Below are positions 56,770 to 64,000 of a stretch of DNA of 64,000 nucleotides, in pieces. Each line of letters begins with the position of its first letter. Position 1 is the first letter of the stretch. Under the pieces are notes generated by a model. The model saw only the letters and a program-made list of their open reading frames with translations, searched no databases and was not told the DNA's origin. The translations under genes and the position numbers were made by a program. The DNA is from Metallyticus violacea (taxonomy: Eukaryota; Arthropoda; Insecta; Mantodea; Metallyticidae). Location of the stretch: positions 82,083,001 to 82,147,000 of the forward strand of contig CM060835.1 of the NCBI GenBank assembly GCA_030762175.1, read 5' to 3'.

Positions 56770-57075
56770 CTTACTAATGTAAAGAAGTAATGGCAGCACA
56801 CCTGTATCTGAGAAACCATTTATTTTAGAACAGCATTTTGTTTCATTTCTTAATACTCCTTCACCATATTCATCACCCTTTGCCGTATTTCTGGAAAGCA
56901 CTGAATATCAGTATAAGAACTTTTTTGTTGATGTCAGCTTGTTTAGAAATGCTTTCCTCTGAATAGCTGCTTTAATTTGGGGAAGAGATCAAAATCACAG
57001 GGGCATATTAGTGGTGAATATGGAGGATGTTAATACATCTTCCACTCTCCATTGTACATCCTAAGACAAAAAAAA
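56770..57075 (-). mobile_element. Mariner transposase C-terminal fragment
   Basis: On the minus strand (about 57028-56965) one frame reads 'HPPYSPLICPCDFDLFPKLK', then 'QLFRGKHF'. HPPYSPDLAPCDF is the conserved block that holds the third catalytic acid (D or E) of mariner transposases. Here the Asp-Leu-Ala of the block has changed to Leu-Ile-Cys, though the following CDFDLF Asp remains. Only this part of the protein is recognisable. Confidence 0.75.
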
Positions 57076-60000
57076 GTTAGTAAAACCTTGAAGTGTTAAT
57101 GGATTAGTTTTGCTAGCTCAGTGCTCAATTAACAGTGTATCTCTGTGTGCGGTCTTTATTCTATTTTGTCATCACCATTCACATAGAGTTCTCTGTGGCA
57201 GATGCACACTGATAATCAAGCAGTTAAAAGAAGGGTTCTGATAATGAGAATCACTAAAGTTTGATTACAATCTATGCATGATTTGTTGTTTTTTGCAAAT
57301 AAAATTAATGTTTAGTGTATACATGATGTTATAGCTTCAAATTTCAAAGATATATGAATTTTAAGACATTTACACTCACCCATTCACATGCACACAAAAG
57401 TAAAGTAATTTTTGTTTTCCAAATAAATAGGAAATTAATAATTATTTTTAAATGAAATAAAGACTATATATATGTTTTCTTTCTTTTTTTATTTTAGAAT
57501 ATTTATTAATGTGGCATTTATTTTGAAAACAAAAATTATTCATTTGTATTTTTGTATTTGAACATAAATGCATTAAATTCAAATATATGTTGTCCATTAA
57601 AGAATATATTGTTACTATACATTAACCATTCATTTTACTTGCAAAAAATTAAAAATAAAAATTTCAAGCACAAAGAGGATTCTAGTCTATGTAATTCTTA
57701 TTACTAGAAACGTGCTTTTGTGTCCTCGGCTATCAGAGTGCACAGTCTGAGCAAATGCTCTGTTTATGGCATAATTTGAACATGAATTGAAGGCAGCATT
57801 GTGAACCCAGCATCAGCCATGTTTCTATGTTTTCTGAATCACACATGATTCTGACTTGCTCATATTTTTGTCCTAGGGAGTACGAGTATATCTCCCACAA
57901 GCTGAGTGACACTAGGCATTGTCATGCAAGTCAATGTGCACAAATATTTGAAAAAAAATCAGTTTTCTGTGCAAAGTAAGACAAAGATTCCAAGTACATT
58001 TCTTAGTACATGGCATTAAGTCTGCTCCTGTGGAACTGCATGATTATCACATTTAGGATATCATGTCACCATCAGTATCACTTTAACATTTCTGGGTTCT
58101 TGACATATCAGGGCAATGATAGTTGCTGCCATTTGCTGGACCAAAATTTTAGATCTGGCTCATGTAATTGCACCATATCATCCAATGTGACTATTATGTC
58201 AATAAATATGGTTGCCCATATTTATTGTCCTGATATGGTTGCCCATGTGACATTACTGTTTTTGAACATCATAAGGTGATGAGGCATTTAACCGAATGCA
58301 GTTTTGGGATACCCAAGCTAATTTTTCAATAAATGCAACACTGTCTGATAAGTTATCCTTACTGCAGCCAACAACTTCACTGTCCATGGCCTATCCACTG
58401 CAGTAGAGATTGAATCAAACTTGCATATTGTGCTGCAATGCCAAGGGGTTGCACATCCTTGTGAAAAAGTTGACAATTCAACATGCCACCAGACACTCTT
58501 GCCATATGCTATTTGTATCATCATAACATTCTTTAGCACTTATTATGCAACACCACAGTTTTGATCCATGCCTGTTGTTTAGACTTCGATAATATCTTTA
58601 GAGCAACACTCTTTAACACCATTACTTTATACTTTCATATCTTCTGTTGAAGCTCTGCAATAGTGAAAATGAGTGTGCTAAATAAGTCTGCATTCCCTTA
58701 CCAATACTAGCAATATTAGTACCCTCATTCGTTACTATATGTGTAGCCAGTACAGTGCTTTTTTTTTTTTTTTTTTTGGTGAATTGTGAAGTAGTATGGA
58801 ATCCGAGGACTTTTACTTAACCTTTTTAGCATAATGTTTTGCCTGTATTATCATACATAAAAACTCTGTGTAGAATACAAGTGCTTACACCAAATCATTT
58901 CACTTCATATCAAATAATGCACGAAGAATGCTTTAAACACTTGTCACTTAATTATAGCAAAGATGTGCTCCATTGTATAACCATAGCTCATTCAGATCAA
59001 AGAATGTACTGTGCGGCATAAGCCTACCAATGCCATTGAAAAAATAAATAATTTTGAGGGACCACTACTAAAGTTTTGAGTATTGTTCTTAATTTATGAT
59101 GTAAAATGCTGTTATGAAATTAATGAAAACAATTTAAAAATTAAACAATTGGTTATGGAATAATATAAGAATATACCAAATCATATTGCAAAACTATAAT
59201 GGGATCAAAAAGAAAGGAATTATGGAGGTGATTATGCTTATAGATATTCACCATTAAAAAAAAAAAAAATTAATGAACAGGTCTATGTATTCAAACATTA
59301 TGAGGTGAGCTCACCTTTAAATAAAAAGGAGGGAAAGCCAAAAACTATAAAAACCAAAAATACGTTTGCATAACTTGCAACTGCTTTGAAGATTTACATA
59401 GGAGCATAAGTTTGGAAGGTTTTCAGTAGCCTTCAAATATAAATCTGGATAAATCTCCATAGATGGAAACTATTACAAAACTGTGTAAAATAGCCAGTAT
59501 ATAAATAAATATAGGTATGTATGTTTAGATACATGATTGCAACAGAAGTAAACCTGTCAAAGTAAGCCTATGCCTGTTTGCTCATTTTAGAGCTGCAATA
59601 CTCAAGGTACCCTATGATAATTACTTTAATAGCTATGTAATTTGCTACATATATTTTATTTAGACCTTAGGCTAAGTTTAGCAATAAGATGTACATACTT
59701 TTTTTGGCATTACTTTTGTCTTCCATAAGTATAATCTATTTTGAAAATCTAACACACACATCTAATGGTTCTTCACTTTTAGCAAGAATGTTGCTCTACA
59801 AAAATTCCACAAATATAGCAAAGCTTACAAACAGACAGAGAGAGCAAGAAAGCAGATGAAAATAAATGCCTGTTTTGATGTCAAAGAGTAAAGCATAATC
59901 AAGATATAGAATAACTTATATATGTTTATTGGGATTCCCAGGGAATAATCCTGGTAAACTGCTTTAAAAAATAAAATAATAACAGAAGCCCATTATGCAG

Positions 60001-60426
60001 CATTGTAGGACTATTTGATTAATGACCCTGGACAAAATTTGCATCACCGTTACACATCAGAGTCAAACCAATGGAAGATAATGGGTAAAAATTATTTTAT
60101 TGGCTGTGATTTACATGATTGCCCACTTCTGCAAATAAAAAGGCTTATTCACTGCATAGAACTTTTTTCCCCTACCATTTTTATGGTAGATATGACAGTG
60201 GTTGATTCAGATCACTATCATGTGTTAACTATGCATCTCATCTGACTGAAATTTTGTCTTAAAGTGTTACAAGATTGATGCTTGCAAATAGTAGTACCAC
60301 TTAATTACCAAACTTTAACTCCATATTATAGAAATTTACCAGAGTTTTCAAAGTACCCTTGTATAAGAGAACAAGTATTCTTTTTGTGAATGCAAAAACT
60401 TTTCTGTTGGTGTTGCTTGTCACTCT
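57076..60426. other. Intergenic sequence, no gene recognised
   Basis: AT-rich. A local repeat 'atatggttgcccat' occurs at about 58206 and 58233, and a poly-T run at 58760-58780. The region 57750-58540 has lower AT and longer minus-strand frames that may be an old coding relic, but no family motif could be read. Confidence 0.4.
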
Positions 60427-60651
60427 AACAAGAAAAATATGAGGCCTGTAGAATGACAAAGATGTTTATATCAAAAATAGTTTAGAGAAAAATGTGTTTA
60501 AATTTCCGCACATTTTTGTTCATGCAGTTCATCAGTATAACAAGAAAAATATGAGGCCTGTAGAATAACAAAGATGTTTATATCAAAAGTAGTTTAGAGA
60601 AAGATGTGTTTACATTTCTGCACATTTTTGTTCATGCAGTTCATCAGTAAC
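60427..60651. repeat. 112-base tandem duplication
   Basis: 'aacaagaaaaatatgaggcc' begins at 60427 and again at 60539. The two units differ at about six positions. Non-coding. Confidence 0.92.
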
Positions 60652-61112
60652 ATAAGTGTTCAAGCAAAACATAATTCTCTTTTATAAATTCTTTTTGTCT
60701 TCCAATCGTTGAAGAGCCAAATGTTAAGTAATTTTTGTATAAACATATCAGAAAATGCAATAAAAGTTATTTTAATGTTATAAGTTAGCACAAAAATGTA
60801 TCGGAAAGAAAGCAAAGCAAAGCTCTAAACAAAGTACTGAAGAGTTTTTGTATTAATTCATTCCAAGTACAAAATACTTTTTAATCAATTTTATAATTAT
60901 TAACATAGATGTAAACAAAATCAAGCTATATGCTATTACATATTTTTTGTGTTGAAAGCAGAATAAAAATAAAAGCTGACAAATACATACTATGATAAAT
61001 GCTGGAGTAATGTTATGGTGTTGGTGTTGCAAATGGAATGCAGGTTAGCTTGGAAGTTCAGCACTTATCATCGCCTTCTTTTTCATATGCTGCTCCTCCC
61101 TCACATCTAAGG
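60652..61112. other. Intergenic sequence, nothing recognised
   Basis: AT-rich DNA without a recognised feature. Confidence 0.4.
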
Positions 61113-61223
61113 CTTCTTCTTCTTCTTCTTCTTCTTCTTCTTCTTCTTCTTCTTCTTCTTCTTCTTCTTCTTCTCCTTCTCCTTCTCCTCCTCCTCCTCC
61201 TCCTCCTTCTTCTTCTTCTTCTT

Positions 61224-61252
<29 letters not shown>
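61113..61252. repeat. (TTC)n/(TCC)n microsatellite, 140 bases
   Basis: TTC repeats with a central TCC block. The poly-Leu and poly-Arg open frames across it are artefacts of a stop-free triplet repeat. It is directly followed by a SINE head. Confidence 0.95.
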
Positions 61253-61254
<2 letters not shown>

Positions 61255-61257
61255 TGT

Positions 61258-61530
61258 TGGTGCTGATGGTGTAGTGGTAACCATACTTGGCACCTAAATG
61301 CAAGATTGCGAGTTATATCCCAACCAGAGTCAATGAATTTTTTCGGGCATAATCCTAAGTCAGGTTTCTTTTGGAAAGGAAGTAAAGCTGTCGATCTTGA
61401 AAAAGAGCCTCAAGCTTGAAAGAAGAGGCCTCTGAGCAAAATTTGTCGGCTGTTTCACTCTCTGAATTGAATGGGACACTGATGACCTGGGATGTTAAAA
61501 AGCATTCATAAATGAACAAACAAATTAAAA
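61258..61530 (+). mobile_element. tRNA-Arg-derived SINE, family A, diverged copy
   Basis: Box A 'gatggtgtagtggtaaccat' and a degraded box B ('gcgagttatatccc'), then 'gaattttttcgggcataat', 'aagaggcctctgagcaaaat' and 'gacactgatgacctgg'. More substitutions than the copies at 53.8 and 62.5 kb, so it is older. The microsatellite at its 5' side hides any target duplication. Confidence 0.88.
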
Positions 61531-62480
61531 AATTACATTGACATATGATTCAGAGGTAGCAGGCACATAGCATAAAAGAGCACAACTATTTTTCTGAAGA
61601 TATGTTAATGGGATTTTTGTATATACCATGTAAACTCACATTTGAGAGATTAAACATACTCTTATCATATTTTTTTATTGTAATGCTTTTGTAATTTTAT
61701 TGGATTAGGTTCTTCTCACTATAGGTAAATTTAATTCCAAATATCATCCTGAGTTTTTGTAAAAAGGCAAGTACTCTAACCTCTGAAAATCTGACACCTT
61801 AAATTTGCTGCATAATTATATGACTATGAAGTAGCCACATCTTTGAAATCCCCTTCATTTAAAACTACTACATCAAATGTATTCTTTTATTCTGAAATAT
61901 TTCTCTTGTGTTGTCAAAATCATGATCACATGGCAATTAATAGTGACCAAGACATTGAAAATAGGTTCATTGCTTGTGTACTGAAGGTAGGTAGTTATGT
62001 TTTTGTCCTGTTTAGAGCAATTGTTACAGTGAAATAGAACTGCTTGGAGTACTATTTTATTATCACTGTAATACTTCAGGCAGCTTGATATTTCAGTTTA
62101 CAATGCTTTTATCCCAGATGTACATCCAGGTTATCTAATTACGAATACCAAAATTATACATCCAAAGTTTTGTTTTGTAATATTTGATTTTTCAATGAAT
62201 CTTTGAAGTTGTGTCTGCTATAAGTCTATTGCAATATTGACAACTGTCACATGATATTTTCAGAAATATGTTTTAGTAGAATCTGGGCCATTTTAGCACT
62301 TTTTTTATCAAACATCTTCTCATTGTTTAGTTGATGAATTTGTCCAGCATGCAAATTCTAAACCGGTGTCCTGCTCTTTCACAGTTAGACGTGGGAGGTG
62401 TAAAGCAAGATTAAATTGTATAAAAAATATGATGGTAGAACACTCTATGATAGGGCCTCTTTCGAAATATTTCTTCAGGA
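61531..62480. other. Intergenic sequence, nothing recognised
   Basis: AT-rich sequence without a recognised feature. Confidence 0.4.
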
Positions 62481-62790
62481 ACCAGACAAGTATTTTTTTT
62501 TTTATTATTGATTTATTTATGGACGCTCTTTAACATCTCAGGTCATCAGCATCCCATTCAACTAAGGGCGGGAAACGGCCGACAAATTTTGCTCAGAGGC
62601 CACTCTTTCAGGCTTGAGGTTCTTTGTACGACACGGGACCCACGGCTTTTCTTCCCTTCTGAAGGAAGCCATACTTAGGATCTTTACGCCCGAAAAAATC
62701 CATCGGTCCTGGCCGGGTTCGAACCCGCGTTTTGGGTTTAGGAGGCAAGTATGGTAACCACTACACCACCAGGACTGACCAGACAAGTAT
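62481..62790 (-). mobile_element. tRNA-Arg-derived SINE, family A, 13-bp target duplication, well-preserved head
   Basis: On the minus strand the element (62777-62494) begins 'gtcctggtggtgtagtggta' and has box B 'cgggttcgaacccggc', the nearest to a real tRNA of the four copies. The body blocks ('ttttttcgggcgtaaa', 'gatgctgatgacctgag') are shared with the others and it ends in an A-rich tail. 'accagacaagtat' flanks it at 62481-62493 and 62778-62790. Box A and box B are both intact, so it could still be a Pol III template. Confidence 0.95.
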
Positions 62791-64000
62791 AGTCATACAT
62801 TCTAGATATGTCTGAATCCGCTACTTCCTATGTAGACTTTTCATCCTTCTGTTGATACTTGAAAGTGCAGGGAAGATATTATAAAAGAAGGTATAAAATT
62901 TGAAAGAAAGCCTGTTATTTACGGTGTACATTTTTTATCAGTTTATTAAGTTATGCATTTATAGGTCATATGCCCCTATTTTCCAAAATTTGCAAAAAAT
63001 ATAATTTGTTTTATCAATATCTAATTTATCAAAGCAACCATATCAACATCGATTCTCTACCTGTATTACCTTTACAAGTCTCTCTTATTTTACAGTTACC
63101 TAAGATTCATCCATATTTCTTTCTTTAATTGTTAAATTTTGTTTAAGCTTGGATTTTTGTAAAGGTCATTTTCTTGAATGTCTAATGATTAACAATCTGA
63201 ATCAATCATTGTATTCTATAAAATTAATACATCACAAATTTAAATTGCTTAGTAAATCAAAAACATTAGAAGAATTGATACTCTGAGATGTGAGTATAGC
63301 TTCTACCACTCAAAAGAATGAACTAAAATATGTTTATAAAATATAATACATAGGAAGAAGGTTTAAGGAGGTATTATTTACTTATCTGTACTTACAAAAT
63401 AACTGTCTTTCAGTAACAGATAATCAGGCTGTTTGTCTCAGCTTTCCATACTCAATACATAGAGGGCCAGCTGCTCATAGTATATTCGTGTTCTATTATC
63501 CGTAAAATTACAAAAGCTTGCGGTGAAGCATATGTGTTTTTCAATGAAAATTTAAACTTTTTTAAAGATGTATTAATCATAGCTGCCTATAAAAATGATA
63601 GGAGGAAGGTTCATAAAATTTGATGCACATGTCATTGTTATTCTAAGGGTCTCATATGTGTGGACTAATAATTATGATGTTTAATATAATCCAGTAGCTG
63701 ATATAAAGGCTCCACTAGCTCACTGTAGCTATGCAAAAATGCTTTTTGCATTTAGTAAAATGCAAAGGGAGGTGAGGGAATGATAAAAGTTTTCTACTGA
63801 GAAATATAATTAACTTGGACATATGCCATTACACTAAACATGAAAAGAGGACCCTAATATTGCTCCTTCAGTAAAGAGAATGATCTGTAAAGTGTTTAAT
63901 ACTTAAATAACAGATTGCTGAAAGAACAACATGAAAGCGACCCACTATCCAAGGCCATGGTGGGACATACAAGTGGATTATAAAGGAAACTAAAGTATCA
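62791..64000. other. Intergenic sequence to the window end
   Basis: No gene or element recognised. Confidence 0.4.

Noticed and set aside
58010..58279. 89-codon plus-strand frame with a Cys-rich look
   Set aside because: The Cys/His content follows from local TGT/CAT-rich sequence, including a short tandem repeat; no domain pattern fits.
61038..61303. Poly-Leu (+) and poly-Arg (-) open frames
   Set aside because: They are translations of a (TTC/TCC)n microsatellite, open on both strands, with no coding flank.
1..64000. CRISPR arrays, prokaryotic operons, rRNA genes, LTR retrotransposons
   Set aside because: No regularly spaced repeats, ribosome-binding sites in series, rRNA cores or long direct terminal repeats with gag-pol were seen.

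Overview
This is a 64-kb piece of an AT-rich, repeat-dense animal nuclear genome. The transposon set suggests an arthropod, probably an insect: Penelope-like elements (PLEs) with GIY-YIG endonucleases, RNase H-bearing I/LOA-type LINEs, several mariner lineages, a hAT relic and three tRNA-like SINE families. The species cannot be named from the sequence. No prokaryotic operon, CRISPR array, rRNA or functional tRNA gene was seen.

The only host gene that can be supported lies on the + strand. Five exons (12979-13471, 20589-20736, 32598-32904, 36766-36969, 50655-50948) have AG/GT borders, and their phases (1, 2, 0, 0) join into one open frame of 482 codons including the stop. They form the C-terminal part of a larger, probably disordered protein rich in Ser, Asn, Gly, Gln and basic residues. 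The 5' part lies to the left of the window. I do not recognise the family. After the TAG stop the same frame stays open for 36 more codons (50949-51056) and encodes a basic, amphipathic segment that ends where the base composition drops, so stop-codon readthrough is a real possibility.

Nearly everything else recognisable is mobile DNA, much of it in the introns. 9.3-11.5 kb: PLE foldback and a PLE relic. 14.0-17.1 kb: mariner relic, LINE, SINE. 18.6-19.6 kb: inverted PLE ends. 21.7-26.5 kb: antisense I/LOA-type LINE. 27.5-31 kb: hAT, LINE and PLE relics. 31.8-35.3 kb: PLE-type foldbacks, mariner HTH fragment, tandem duplication. 34.6-44 kb: antisense LINE copies of one AT-rich family and a SINE. 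45-50.3 kb: PLE, mariner, and a sense I/LOA-type LINE. 51.8-54.1 kb: one PLE inserted into another with a 12-bp direct repeat, then a SINE with a 15-bp target duplication. Beyond 54 kb lie scattered SINEs, a mariner fragment, duplications and microsatellites.

The most distinctive non-coding signal is a set of hammerhead-ribozyme-like cores (CTGANGA, stem II, GAAAC, palindromic ACATGT or ACCGGT, C) at the PLE ends. They repeatedly occur as mirror-image pairs in the arms of long inverted repeats. The pair at 34.9-35.3 kb keeps both cores intact.
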